This document shows, piece after piece, positions 25,531 to 33,956 of a stretch of 64,000 nt of DNA (position 1 is the first letter of the stretch; each line of letters starts with the position of its first letter). The stretch covers positions 1-64,000 of the forward strand of contig NZ_JAFBDR010000002.1 in assembly GCF_016908325.1 (NCBI RefSeq), given 5' to 3'. A program made the translations under genes and the position numbers. Origin of the DNA: Aquibacillus albus. GTDB lineage: Bacteria > Bacillota > Bacilli > Bacillales > Amphibacillaceae. The notes beneath the pieces were generated by a model. The model was not told the DNA's origin. It worked only from the letters and a program-made list of their open reading frames with translations, and ran no database searches.

Positions 25531-26598
25531 TTAAAGATTCAGTTTTACTTCTGTTCCCGTTCTTGCTGACTCATATAGTGCATCCAAAATAACATTATTC
25601 ATATATCCGCTTCTTCCAGAAACACTTGGCTGTTTATCCTCACGAATACAGCTTAAAAAGTGATTAGACAAAGCTGTTCGATCAAATTCGGTCTCCGTTG
25701 GTTCTGGACTGAAATCAATGGAACTGTTAAATTTTTCTATCATCCATTTACCATACTTATCACGTATGGAAACACCGCCTTGGTCACCCATAATATGCAT
25801 ATACGGCTTATTCTCTTCTGCATCAGTAAAGGCTGCCCAACTAACCTCCAAATTTATCACTGTTCCATCATCTAATCGGATCATAGCTATGGCCAAGTCT
25901 TCGACATCAAACGAACCAGAAAAATTTGGTGTACCCCAATTACCGATACCCATTCGTTGTGTTCCAATTTCACCATAGGTTGCCCCTACTACAGAAATTG
26001 GCTTCCTATCTCCTACAAGGAATAACGATAAATCTAACATATGAACTCCTATATCTACCGCACATCCACCTCCCATGTGTTCTTTCGATGTATAAGTAGT
26101 TCCCCAGCCAGGAATTCCTTTACGGCGAAACCAACCTGCTTTTACATAATAAATACGTCCAAATTGGCCTTGCTCAATATGCTCCTTTACTTGGTTGAAT
26201 GGATAACTCCAGCGCATTTGATGACCAATCATGAGTTTCTTTCCCGATAGACGCTCGGCTTCCAATATGCTGGTTGCCTCTTCAGCATTCATCGCCATCG
26301 GTTTTTCTAGTAACACATGCTTACCATTATTAAGTGCGGAAATGGCTATTGATGCGTGGTAGCGGTTCGGAACACTGATTACGACCGCATCTACATCTGG
26401 ATCTGAAATAAGCTGTTCACTATCTACATAAGCCTTTTCCAGCCCATATTCTGATTTGGCAGCTTCTGCCCTTTGTTCCGATGTATCCGCCACAGCAGAC
26501 ATTTGCACTCCTTCTAATTCACTAAAAACCTGCATATGAATCAAGCCCATGGCTCCTGCACCAATAAAACCCATTCTAATTTGTTCCTGTTCTCCCAT
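25531..26598 (-). CDS. Gfo/Idh/MocA-family oxidoreductase
   Basis: An NAD(P)-dependent sugar dehydrogenase of 355 residues. The N-terminal Rossmann domain shows GFIGAGAMGLIHM, the EKPMAMNAEEA catalytic-Lys motif and a C-terminal alpha/beta substrate domain with GGGCAVDIGVHMLDL (catalytic Asp/His region). AAGGAG lies ten bases before ATG. First gene of a three-gene operon with thuA and an aldo/keto reductase, driven by the promoter at 26721-26749 that carries a full cre match. It probably oxidises a sugar or inositol-like hydroxyl. Confidence 0.92.
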   Translation of the reverse strand: MGEQEQIRMGFIGAGAMGLIHMQVFSELEGVQMSAVADTSEQRAEAAKSEYGLEKAYVDSEQLISDPDVDAVVISVPNRYHASIAISALNNGKHVLLEKPMAMNAEEATSILEAERLSGKKLMIGHQMRWSYPFNQVKEHIEQGQFGRIYYVKAGWFRRKGIPGWGTTYTSKEHMGGGCAVDIGVHMLDLSLFLVGDRKPISVVGATYGEIGTQRMGIGNWGTPNFSGSFDVEDLAIAMIRLDDGTVINLEVSWAAFTDAEENKPYMHIMGDQGGVSIRDKYGKWMIEKFNSSIDFSPEPTETEFDRTALSNHFLSCIREDKQPSVSGRSGYMNNVILDALYESARTGTEVKLNL

Positions 26599-26720
26599 GC
26601 TTCTTTAACTCCTTCATATATAATCTTTGTTCAGCACTTTAAAATTCCCTAATTCTAACGAATTAACGTATTCCCCCCTTACCGATTTACTAATTAATTA
26701 TTAATTTACTGAACATTAAG

Positions 26721-26749
26721 AATATAACAGTTGTTGAAATCGTTTTCAA
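26721..26749 (-). promoter_or_regulatory. Promoter of the Gfo-ThuA-AKR operon
   Basis: On the minus strand TTGAAA (26749-26744) and TATATT (26726-26721) are separated by 17 bases, a strong sigma-A pattern. The start codon lies about 120 bases downstream. Confidence 0.75.
26735..26748. promoter_or_regulatory. CcpA cre site overlapping the -35 box
   Basis: TGAAATCGTTTTCA matches every position of the consensus TGWAANCGNTNWCA and covers the -35 of the promoter, as expected for catabolite repression by CcpA. Confidence 0.8.
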
Positions 26750-26785
26750 TATTTTTGAACTGCATCCACTTTTTTACACTTAATT

Positions 26786-26828
26786 ACTTCCATGAAACAG
26801 GCAATGAATGCGCCTGTTTCATGGAAGT
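26786..26828. terminator. 17-bp perfect hairpin between two sugar operons
   Basis: ACTTCCATGAAACAGGC (26786-26802) pairs perfectly with 26812-26828 around a nine-base loop. It lies after the SDR gene, end of the LacI operon. Neither side has a strong T-run, so it is a likely but atypical terminator. Confidence 0.6.
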
Positions 26829-26866
26829 GAAGACAAAATGTAGTTTTAAACCTCATTTGGTTCAAT

Positions 26867-27571
26867 TTAAATCACCATCGAACGCCCATGATGATCTACA
26901 AATACATACTTGTTATTGACGTTCTTTTTGCGTTCAACCATGTCAAAAATACCTGTTGCTGTATCCATCGGGTCAAGCGGGGCCTTGTTTCCACCCATAT
27001 CTGTTCTCATCCAACCCGGGTGAACAGATAATACTTTAATATCCTTCTCCCTTAAGTAAACATTTAACTTTTCAGAAAGCATATTTACCGCAACCTTTGA
27101 TAGTCCATATGGATAATCTCCGGCATATGCATTCGTCAGGCTTCCCGCTTCCGAAGAAACATTAATAATCGACTGCTTATTTCCTTTTTCTAATAGCGGA
27201 AGAAAATGTTTAATGACACGAATCGGGCCTAACGTATTAATATCAAATGCTAGTTTACAAGCTTCTAAATCTAATTCTTCTATCGTTTTTTCTCTTTCGT
27301 TAAGGATCCCAGCGTTATTGATGATTCCATCAAGGCTAGCGTTCTTCCTCTTGATTGTTTCGGTCGCAGCAATCACAGAATTTTCATCTGTAACATCGAG
27401 CTGCACAATTTCTAGTTTTTCTTTATACGTTTCTTGTAATTGGGCTAATGGCTCCGTTGTTTTTTCGTCGAGGCTTCTAACGCCGGCATAAATATGGTGC
27501 CCATTTTCCAAACCTACTTTAGCCAGACACAAACCCAACCCACGATTTGCGCCAGTAATTAAAATATCCAT
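26867..27571 (-). CDS. Short-chain dehydrogenase/reductase
   Basis: A 234-residue NAD(P)-dependent SDR with the TGANRGLG cofactor loop, the NNAG motif, catalytic Ser (INVSSEAGSL) and the YGLSK Tyr-x3-Lys pair. The SVHPGWMRTDMGG segment is typical of the carbonyl-reductase-like subgroup. AAAAAGGAGGTTCCT precedes ATG. It lies 13 bases after a VOC gene at the end of the LacI-controlled ABC operon, so it probably acts on the imported sugar or a derived aldehyde/ketone. Confidence 0.92.
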   Translation of the reverse strand: MDILITGANRGLGLCLAKVGLENGHHIYAGVRSLDEKTTEPLAQLQETYKEKLEIVQLDVTDENSVIAATETIKRKNASLDGIINNAGILNEREKTIEELDLEACKLAFDINTLGPIRVIKHFLPLLEKGNKQSIINVSSEAGSLTNAYAGDYPYGLSKVAVNMLSEKLNVYLREKDIKVLSVHPGWMRTDMGGNKAPLDPMDTATGIFDMVERKKNVNNKYVFVDHHGRSMVI

Positions 27572-27584
27572 AGGAACCTCCTTT

Positions 27585-28040
27585 TTAATCGTTTTCCAGC
27601 AACTCTAGTAGAACCTTCAACTCATCCGTCGTCTCCACGTAGCTATATCTACCACCGTCGTACTCGCCTTTTTGGATTAAAGGCATGCCGTTCGCCTCCA
27701 ATTTCTTAACGGTTCCCTTCATATCCTCAACGACGAAGGCAATGTGGTGCACCCCTTCCCCATGTTCGTCCAAAAATTCTCTCCATGTACTCGGGTGCTC
27801 ATCCGGCTCAATTAACTCCAGCTGCAAATTCCCTCCTACATCAAAGAAAGCTAGTTTCGCTCGTGCTTGGGAAGATTCCCCTCGATACTCTGTTTGCGCT
27901 TTATCTACCGTGTCGGTGATAATTACATTCGGCTTTTCTACTCCTAAAAAGTCAGCATAAGCCTGAGAAGTTTTTTCGATATCCTCTACAATAATAGCAA
28001 TTTGCGTGACAACGTTTGTTCCTAATACACTGTTTTTCAT
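27585..28040 (-). CDS. VOC-family protein (methylmalonyl-CoA epimerase-like)
   Basis: A 151-residue vicinal-oxygen-chelate protein. Metal-ligand candidates are His/Gln in VVTQIAIIVEDI, Glu in LQLELIEP, His in GVHHIAFVVEDM and Glu in the final VLLELLE, as in glyoxalase/epimerase relatives. In a sugar operon an isomerase or epimerase role on a keto-sugar is possible; true methylmalonyl-CoA epimerase activity is unlikely from context. GAGGAGGAACTGTA precedes ATG. It follows the importer genes by about 80 bases. Confidence 0.83.
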   Translation of the reverse strand: MKNSVLGTNVVTQIAIIVEDIEKTSQAYADFLGVEKPNVIITDTVDKAQTEYRGESSQARAKLAFFDVGGNLQLELIEPDEHPSTWREFLDEHGEGVHHIAFVVEDMKGTVKKLEANGMPLIQKGEYDGGRYSYVETTDELKVLLELLEND

Positions 28041-28121
28041 TACAGTTCCTCCTCGTTTTCTTTATATTTTATACAAAGCTTCCTTTGCATAATGATCGGT
28101 TCATTTCGGTGATCAAACCGT

Positions 28122-28991
28122 CTACTCCCACCTTTTAGAGAGTCGGAAAAAGATCAACGTCATCGTTAGAGCAATAATTAATAAGATCCATGCCATAGCT
28201 GATGCATATCCCATGTTAAAATATTGAAACGCATTTTTATATAAGTACAGCGAGTAAAACAAGGTCGCATTGTCCGGACCACCGTTTGTAATAATAAATG
28301 CTTCCGCAAAGGATTGAAAAATGGCGATCATACCTGTTATACCATTAAATAAAATGGCCGGCCGCAGCATCGGAAGTGTAATATGGAAAACTTTTTGCAG
28401 AACATTCGCTCCATCAATCGAAGCTGCTTCATACAAGGTTTTTGGAATATCCCCTAATGCTGCCAGGTAAATCAAAATCATATTGCCAGACATCCATATC
28501 ATCATTAAAATAAAACCAGGCTTTGCCCATTTCGGACTGGCAAACCAGCCCGGTCCTTCAATTCCAATTAAACCGAGTACAGAATTTACAACACCTGAAT
28601 CCGGTTGCAAAATCCAAATCCATAAAATGGCAAGAACTACGAAAGGGACGAGTGTCGGAATAAAAAAGACGACCCGAAAAAACGACATCCCTTTAATATC
28701 CTTGGTGTTAAGTAATATTGCGATAAATATGGTTACAATCGTTGTTAACGTTAACCCGACAAAGATCATATACATCGTGTTGCCCAAAACGGTAAAAAAT
28801 ACATCATCTACAAACAGCAATTCTCGATAATTTTGCAGTCCCACAAATTCAGGTTCCGTTATTAAATTATATTTTGTCAAAGAATAATATAACGAGCTAA
28901 ATAATGGGTAAATAGTAAAGAATAAAAAGCCTATGATCCAAGGTGAGATAAAAAGTAAACCATTTCTCAAATTTCTTCTTTCCGTATTCAT
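28122..28991 (-). CDS. Sugar ABC transporter permease (MalF/UgpA-like)
   Basis: A 289-residue CUT1 permease with six helices, opening RNGLLFISPWIIGFLFFTIYP. The EAA-loop TLYEAASIDGANVLQKVFHITLPML couples to the ATPase. ATG 28991 follows TGAGGTGTTAGCT; an upstream in-frame ATG at 29033 lacks a ribosome site. The gene order is receptor, MalG-like, MalF-like, the reverse of the usual permease order and of the operon at 17-20 kb. No ATPase gene is adjacent. Confidence 0.92.
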   Translation of the reverse strand: MNTERRNLRNGLLFISPWIIGFLFFTIYPLFSSLYYSLTKYNLITEPEFVGLQNYRELLFVDDVFFTVLGNTMYMIFVGLTLTTIVTIFIAILLNTKDIKGMSFFRVVFFIPTLVPFVVLAILWIWILQPDSGVVNSVLGLIGIEGPGWFASPKWAKPGFILMMIWMSGNMILIYLAALGDIPKTLYEAASIDGANVLQKVFHITLPMLRPAILFNGITGMIAIFQSFAEAFIITNGGPDNATLFYSLYLYKNAFQYFNMGYASAMAWILLIIALTMTLIFFRLSKRWE

Positions 28992-29089
28992 AGCTAACAC
29001 CTCATAGAATCTATTTAAATAGATGTGGTACAAGTGCTTGTTGTTGTGAAGAAGTATTCGATCTCAAGTAGTAAATCCGATTTTTCCAA

Positions 29090-30001
29090 CTACCCTTTCG
29101 ATCCAGTAAAAGTAATCCCTTCAATGAAATATCTTTGTAAAAAGAAAAAGATGATAATCACTGGTAAGGTCATTGCCACTCCAACAGCCATCAGCAGTGC
29201 CCAGCGCGGATCATTTTCTGACATGATCTGCTGTACCCCTAAAGAGAGCGTATAAAGCCTGTTATCACTTAAAAAGATGAGCGGTCCAAGAAAATCCCGC
29301 CACGCTTCAATAAATTGAAAGATGACGACAGTAGCAAGAATTGGTTTAGATAAAGGCAAGATGATCCGCAAAAAAATGGTAAGTTCACTTGCGCCATCCA
29401 TTTTCGCTGACTCTGACAGCTCTTTTGGAATACCTATAAAAAATTGACGCAAAAGAAAGATGAAGAATGGATTACCAAAGAAATGCGGGATAATCAATGG
29501 ATAAAATGTACCAATCCAGCCTATATCTTTAAATATAAGAAATAAAGGCACCATAATTACCTGAAACGGGAGCATGAGTGTTGCTAACACAAGAATGAAC
29601 ACTCCATCACGGTATTTCCACTCTATCCTTGAAAAACCATAGGCAATTAATGAATTGGACATCACTGCTCCAACACAAGTAAAGAACACAATTATTAATG
29701 TATTTTTAAAATATAATAAAAAAGGAAAAGACGTAAAAGCTTCTTTATAATTAGACCATTGAAAAACTTCCGGTATCCAGACAGGTGGATTTGCAAATAA
29801 TTCTGAACTGCTTTTCAAGGAACCAGACAAAAGCCAAAAGAAAGGAACAACGAATGCTGAAGCAAATAGAATTAGCATGATGTAAACAGCCAGCTGCTTA
29901 AATCCTTTATTTACTTTTTTTAATTTCTTTTTTGGCTCAGGAGTAGGATCAATGTCAGGCCTAGTTTCCATATGATTTGTAACCGGGAGTGATGCTTTCA
30001 T
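29090..30001 (-). CDS. Sugar ABC transporter permease (MalG/UgpE-like)
   Basis: A 303-residue permease with an extended cytoplasmic N-terminus (about 35 residues, rich in Pro and Lys) before six helices. The EAA loop reads ELSESAKMDGASELTIFLRIILPLSKP. It ends FLQRYFIEGITFTGSKG as expected for the family. AAAGGGGAGAATTAAAA precedes ATG. It lies between the receptor gene and the second permease. Confidence 0.93.
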   Translation of the reverse strand: MKASLPVTNHMETRPDIDPTPEPKKKLKKVNKGFKQLAVYIMLILFASAFVVPFFWLLSGSLKSSSELFANPPVWIPEVFQWSNYKEAFTSFPFLLYFKNTLIIVFFTCVGAVMSNSLIAYGFSRIEWKYRDGVFILVLATLMLPFQVIMVPLFLIFKDIGWIGTFYPLIIPHFFGNPFFIFLLRQFFIGIPKELSESAKMDGASELTIFLRIILPLSKPILATVVIFQFIEAWRDFLGPLIFLSDNRLYTLSLGVQQIMSENDPRWALLMAVGVAMTLPVIIIFFFLQRYFIEGITFTGSKG

Positions 30002-30080
30002 TTTTAATTCTCCCCTTTTTGACTTTTTTATGATCCCTGGGCTTTATTTTCAAGACCCAGGGATCACAATGGAATCAGTA

Positions 30081-31442
30081 TTAATTTTCATCTACTTCTT
30101 TTTGCATTTTTTCCTCAGCAGCCTGTAATAGATCTGCAACATTGTTGTCGTTGTAAATCACACTATCTCTCAGAGACATTAGCTCATCTGCCATTTGACC
30201 AGCAATCGATGTAAGTGCTGGGTGACCAGAATTAGATGAAGCAGCTACATCCAATACCATGTCATACACATGGTCATTTTCCCATTCAATCGCATCTGTT
30301 GTTTCCTTCCAAATCGAAATAGATCTCCATGTATTAATATTGTCTGCAAGAATATCCTGTTTGCTTCCATACAGGGCAAAATCGATAGCTGCTTGTGGAT
30401 TTTCTGCACCTTTAGGTACTAAAAATACGTTTGTTCCAAATGTTGTTGCATTCTCCCTTCCCCCTTCTGGACTTGGAATAGCAGCAACCCGATATTCCGT
30501 ATCTGGAGAGTACAGTTTTAATGCGTTTGCAAACCAATTCCCGTTTACAGTCATCGCTACCTTCCCTGTAAAGAATGGGTGGTCAGGGGAGAAAGCGCCT
30601 CCAAATCCTGATGTGAAGGATTTAATTTTTTCAGGATTGTATTTCTGGGCATAGCCATCCATCCATTCATACGTATCGATCAAAGCTTGCTGATTTAATG
30701 TCACTTGATTGTTTTCTGGATCAAAGAAGTTTGCTCCGAAAACCCATCCCCAAAGGTATGACCCGTCACCAGCATCTAGCCAAGGAATGAACCCTAACCT
30801 TTCAATTTCATCACCTTCAACCTTTGTTAATGCTTCAGCAGCAGCGTCCAGCTCTTCTATCGTTTGTGGTGGCTGATCCGGATCTAACCCTGCTTCTTCA
30901 AACATTTCTACATTGTAATAAAGTAAGTTTACGTTGGAATCTTGAGGAAATAAATAAGTGTTACCATCCTCCTGCTTCATTAAAGGGACAAAGCCTTCTA
31001 AAACATCATCCTCACTAAATCCTGCATTGGCTAAATACTCATCAATTGGCTCTAAAGCGCCTTGTGCAGCTAATCCATAAGCCAGGGCATAATCATTACT
31101 AATTACGAGATCTGGCGGGTTCCCACCACTTATAGCGGATAATAATTTACCATTACTTAGCCCGCCATCTGGTGGAGCATAAACCGCATCAATGGATACA
31201 CCTGTCTCTTCCTCGTATTTCTCCATTCTCCATTCATCCCATGTCTCGGAATCTCCACCCCATGGATACCAATAAGTAAAGCTACCAGCGCTGGCACCAT
31301 CTCCGCCTTGATTATCTGAACTACTGGAATCACTCGAATCGCCGGTATTTTCATTTTCGTCAGATGTTGTTCCACTGCTACACCCAATCATTGTGATACT
31401 CATAGCTAGTAAAAAGATAAGGAAAACAAATATTTTTTTCAT
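30081..31442 (-). CDS. Sugar-binding lipoprotein of the LacI-controlled importer
   Basis: A 453-residue family-1 solute-binding protein. The signal peptide ends at the lipobox MIGC (Cys21), with a long Ser/Asp/Asn/Gly linker (about residues 23-50). The receptor core includes WYPWGGDSETWDEWRMEKYEEE, YLFPQDSNVNLLYYN and FTGKVAMTVNGNWF. The last has the Trp-rich loop common in sugar receptors. It is preceded by the lacI-type gene and followed by two permeases. The sugar is not known; the neighbouring fucosidase operon suggests fucosylated glycans, but only by proximity. Confidence 0.93.
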   Translation of the reverse strand: MKKIFVFLIFLLAMSITMIGCSSGTTSDENENTGDSSDSSSSDNQGGDGASAGSFTYWYPWGGDSETWDEWRMEKYEEETGVSIDAVYAPPDGGLSNGKLLSAISGGNPPDLVISNDYALAYGLAAQGALEPIDEYLANAGFSEDDVLEGFVPLMKQEDGNTYLFPQDSNVNLLYYNVEMFEEAGLDPDQPPQTIEELDAAAEALTKVEGDEIERLGFIPWLDAGDGSYLWGWVFGANFFDPENNQVTLNQQALIDTYEWMDGYAQKYNPEKIKSFTSGFGGAFSPDHPFFTGKVAMTVNGNWFANALKLYSPDTEYRVAAIPSPEGGRENATTFGTNVFLVPKGAENPQAAIDFALYGSKQDILADNINTWRSISIWKETTDAIEWENDHVYDMVLDVAASSNSGHPALTSIAGQMADELMSLRDSVIYNDNNVADLLQAAEEKMQKEVDEN

Positions 31443-31516
31443 TCGTTTGACCTCCTATTTGTTTTTTTAACTACCATGGCCTCACTACAAAATGCTCCCC
31501 ACTCTAGCCCCCTTTT

Positions 31517-32548
31517 TTATATACTTTTACATGACTCCCTAATAATCAGTTCTGCTCCAATCTCGCTGGTGATCATTTCCTCTTTGTTCTCAATGACATG
31601 TATCACGCTGTTGGTTAATTTTGTAATAATCTGAGGAAAATCAATCTTTATTGTTGTTAATGCTGGTTTCACATAAGCACTCATCAAATGATCATCCGTA
31701 CCAATCATCGATATATCATCAGGTACTTTCATCGAATGATTCTGTAAGGCTTCCATTGCACCAAACGCAACACTATCGTTTGCAGCAAGTATCGCTGTTG
31801 GGAATTCTGTATCTCGTCTTACTAATTCCTCTATCGCCATATATCCACTTTCTCTATTAAAATCCCCTGGAAGTATCCAGTTTGGATTAATCGTTAATCC
31901 ATGTTTTTTTAACCCTTTTAAATAACCATCGTACTTTTGCGGACCTGCAATTCTTTTCATGTTACCTAAAATGATTCCGATTTTTTTATGATTAAGACTA
32001 ACTAAGTAGTCGATTGCTTTCATTGCCACTTTTTCATTATCAAGGTTATAAACGATACGATTCGGCTCATCTTTTTCTGCGATATCCTGGTCAAGAATTC
32101 CAATCACAAATCCTTCCCTAATTAACTCTTCGATAATAGGTTCATAGTTATCTGCTCCAATGAATAAACCGCCATCTACTCTTCCTTGATAAAAAACCTC
32201 TTTTATTTTCTTCCGAGTCTCTGGATTATTCGGATCACGAATGACATTAGTTAAAGCATAGTACCCATTATTGGATGCGCTTTCAATAACAGCCGTAATC
32301 ATAAAGTTAGATAAGCTGTCACCGGATACCTGACCGCTTTCAATAATGAACAACCCTAATGTTCCTGTTTTCTTACCCGCCAACACTCGAGCATTTAAGT
32401 TTGGATAATAATTGTATTTTTGAATAATATCGAGGATCTTTACACGAGTTCTCTCCGGTACATTGGGATAATTATTAATTACTCTACTTACTGTGCTTCG
32501 CGAAACTCCAGCTAGCTTGGCAATTTCTTGACTGTTTATTTCAGGCAT
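31517..32548 (-). CDS. LacI-family transcriptional repressor
   Basis: A 343-residue regulator: an N-terminal LacI helix-turn-helix (INSQEIAKLAGVSRSTVSRVINN) with hinge helix, then a periplasmic-binding-protein-like effector domain. CGAGGAGAATTAAG precedes ATG. It heads an operon with an ABC importer, VOC and SDR genes. The 5' leader carries two near-identical TAAACGCGCGTTTA palindromes, so it probably represses its own operon until a sugar binds. Confidence 0.94.
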   Translation of the reverse strand: MPEINSQEIAKLAGVSRSTVSRVINNYPNVPERTRVKILDIIQKYNYYPNLNARVLAGKKTGTLGLFIIESGQVSGDSLSNFMITAVIESASNNGYYALTNVIRDPNNPETRKKIKEVFYQGRVDGGLFIGADNYEPIIEELIREGFVIGILDQDIAEKDEPNRIVYNLDNEKVAMKAIDYLVSLNHKKIGIILGNMKRIAGPQKYDGYLKGLKKHGLTINPNWILPGDFNRESGYMAIEELVRRDTEFPTAILAANDSVAFGAMEALQNHSMKVPDDISMIGTDDHLMSAYVKPALTTIKIDFPQIITKLTNSVIHVIENKEEMITSEIGAELIIRESCKSI

Positions 32549-32583
32549 CTTAATTCTCCTCGAAATGAAGTTAAATTCAATTG

Positions 32584-32597
32584 TAAACGCGCGTTTA
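32584..32597. promoter_or_regulatory. LacI-type operator 1
   Basis: TAAACGCGCGTTTA is a perfect 14-base palindrome with the central CG typical of LacI-family sites. It lies 36 bases before the lacI start and in the transcribed leader. Confidence 0.75.
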
Positions 32598-32670
32598 TTA
32601 ATAAAAGTACGATAATAAAGACCGTTTTATGAAAATAAATTCTCCAACAAATGGATTTTTTTTATCCTTA

Positions 32671-32684
32671 TGAACGCGCGTTTA
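32671..32684. promoter_or_regulatory. LacI-type operator 2
   Basis: TGAACGCGCGTTTA differs from operator 1 at one position. The two centres are 87 bp apart, a distance that would allow looping between two dimers. Confidence 0.72.
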
Positions 32685-32713
32685 TTTTATTGCTAAAAAT
32701 TGGCGCCTTAAAG

Positions 32714-32727
32714 TTAAAGCGCTTACA
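32714..32727. promoter_or_regulatory. CcpA cre site in the lacI-operon promoter
   Basis: Read on the minus strand, TGTAAGCGCTTTAA matches the cre consensus at 13 of 14 positions. It lies at the expected transcription start, directly after the -10 box. Confidence 0.7.
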
Positions 32728-32733
32728 TTGAAT

Positions 32734-32762
32734 AATATAATCCACCTTGTGATAATTGTCAA
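32734..32762 (-). promoter_or_regulatory. Promoter of the LacI-controlled operon
   Basis: TTGACA (32762-32757) and TATATT (32739-32734) on the minus strand, 17 bases apart: a near-consensus sigma-A promoter giving a leader of about 180 bases. Confidence 0.85.
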
Positions 32763-32896
32763 TGTTTTTTCAGAAAATTTTTTATATTTAGTTATCGGGC
32801 AGAAAAACCTTCATTTTTCTACATTTTTTATTAATAGATTTTGGAGGAACAATTTTTGGAATTGATTTTTGGTGTATACACGGAATTTTAATCCAC

Positions 32897-32927
32897 AAAA
32901 AAATACCACAGACAAAATCCTGTGGTA
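32897..32927 (-). terminator. Terminator of the fucose-type operon
   Basis: On the minus strand TACCACAG and CTGTGGTA form an eight-base stem with an eight-base loop followed by TTTTTTT. It lies about 100 bases beyond the AKR stop, after a degenerate GGTGACTAGGCACC repeat at 33010-33023. Confidence 0.8.
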
Positions 32928-33024
32928 GAATGACGGCTCTCTGCCAGTCTATATCATAGCACACACTTTCATTCAAATACTCTATCGACAAGGTAAGACA
33001 AAATCCGAGTGGTGACTAGGCACC

Positions 33025-33930
33025 TTACCAAGTTTGGTTATGTATTGGTTCTAAGATTTTGAGTACTTCTTTTAATAATTCTTCGTCGATGGGTTCATCT
33101 GTCCAGCTTATGTTTTTCGTGATATTGTCTACGCTTGCGGTACTTACTAAGGTTGTTGGTATCTTTTCATTCTGAACAGAATACTGAATTGCTAATTTGG
33201 ACAAGTCGGCTCCGTTTTCTTCACAAAATCTCGCTGCACGTTTACACGTTTGACGAATTTCTTCACTTGCAGGATGCCAATCAGCTACTGGTCTGGAGCT
33301 TAATAACCCCATCGAAAGTGGAGAAGCATTTATTAATCCGACATTTTTCTTCTCTAATAACGGAAGAAGAGACAGTACTGACGTATCATTTAACGAATAA
33401 TGGCAATAGGATAAAATGACATCCAAATCTTCCTGATCCAAAACTTTTTCAAAAATGTGCAACGGAAGACCGGATACACCAAAGAATCGGATTTTCCCTT
33501 GTTCTTTCAATTGCTGTAAAGCTGGTATTCCCTCTTCTATCACTTCTTCATAAGAACCAAATTCAATATCATGTAACAAGAGAATATCAACATAATCTGT
33601 CTGTAGTCTTTGTAAGCTTTCTTCTAAGCTAGTCATGATTCTCTTTTTAGTAAAATCAAATTCATTTTCTCCGTATCGTCCTGCTTTTGTTGATAAAATG
33701 AATTTATCTCTAGGAATATCCTTAATCGCTTTTCCAAGAACAGTTTCCGCTTTTGTTAGTCCATAATAAGGAGATACATCGATGTAGTTGATTCCTTGAT
33801 CAATAGCCGTATGAACAGCTTTCATTCCTTCTTTTTCATTAATTTCCCTAAAAACAGAGCCAAGGGAAGATGCTCCATAGCTAAGAATGGATACATCTAA
33901 TCCTGTTTCTCCTAACTTTCTATATTTCAT
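33025..33930 (-). CDS. Aldo/keto reductase, L-fucose/L-galactose dehydrogenase-like
   Basis: A 301-residue AKR. The catalytic tetrad is Asp51 and Tyr56 (YIDVSPYYG), Lys82 (STKAGRYG) and His120 (LLLHDIEF). The opening MKYRKLGETGLDVSILSYGASSLGSVF and SYCHYSLND resemble the L-galactose dehydrogenase subgroup, which also contains bacterial L-fucose dehydrogenases. With the lactonase gene 26 bases upstream and an alpha-L-fucosidase gene in the same cluster, oxidation of L-fucose to fuconolactone is a reasonable proposal. GGGGGGAGTTAA precedes ATG. Confidence 0.87.
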   Translation of the reverse strand: MKYRKLGETGLDVSILSYGASSLGSVFREINEKEGMKAVHTAIDQGINYIDVSPYYGLTKAETVLGKAIKDIPRDKFILSTKAGRYGENEFDFTKKRIMTSLEESLQRLQTDYVDILLLHDIEFGSYEEVIEEGIPALQQLKEQGKIRFFGVSGLPLHIFEKVLDQEDLDVILSYCHYSLNDTSVLSLLPLLEKKNVGLINASPLSMGLLSSRPVADWHPASEEIRQTCKRAARFCEENGADLSKLAIQYSVQNEKIPTTLVSTASVDNITKNISWTDEPIDEELLKEVLKILEPIHNQTW

Positions 33931-33956
33931 TTAACTCCCCCCATACCATCTACTCA

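Noticed and set aside
27585-28040. Methylmalonyl-CoA epimerase
   Set aside because: No mutase or propionyl-CoA genes are near; only VOC family membership can be supported.
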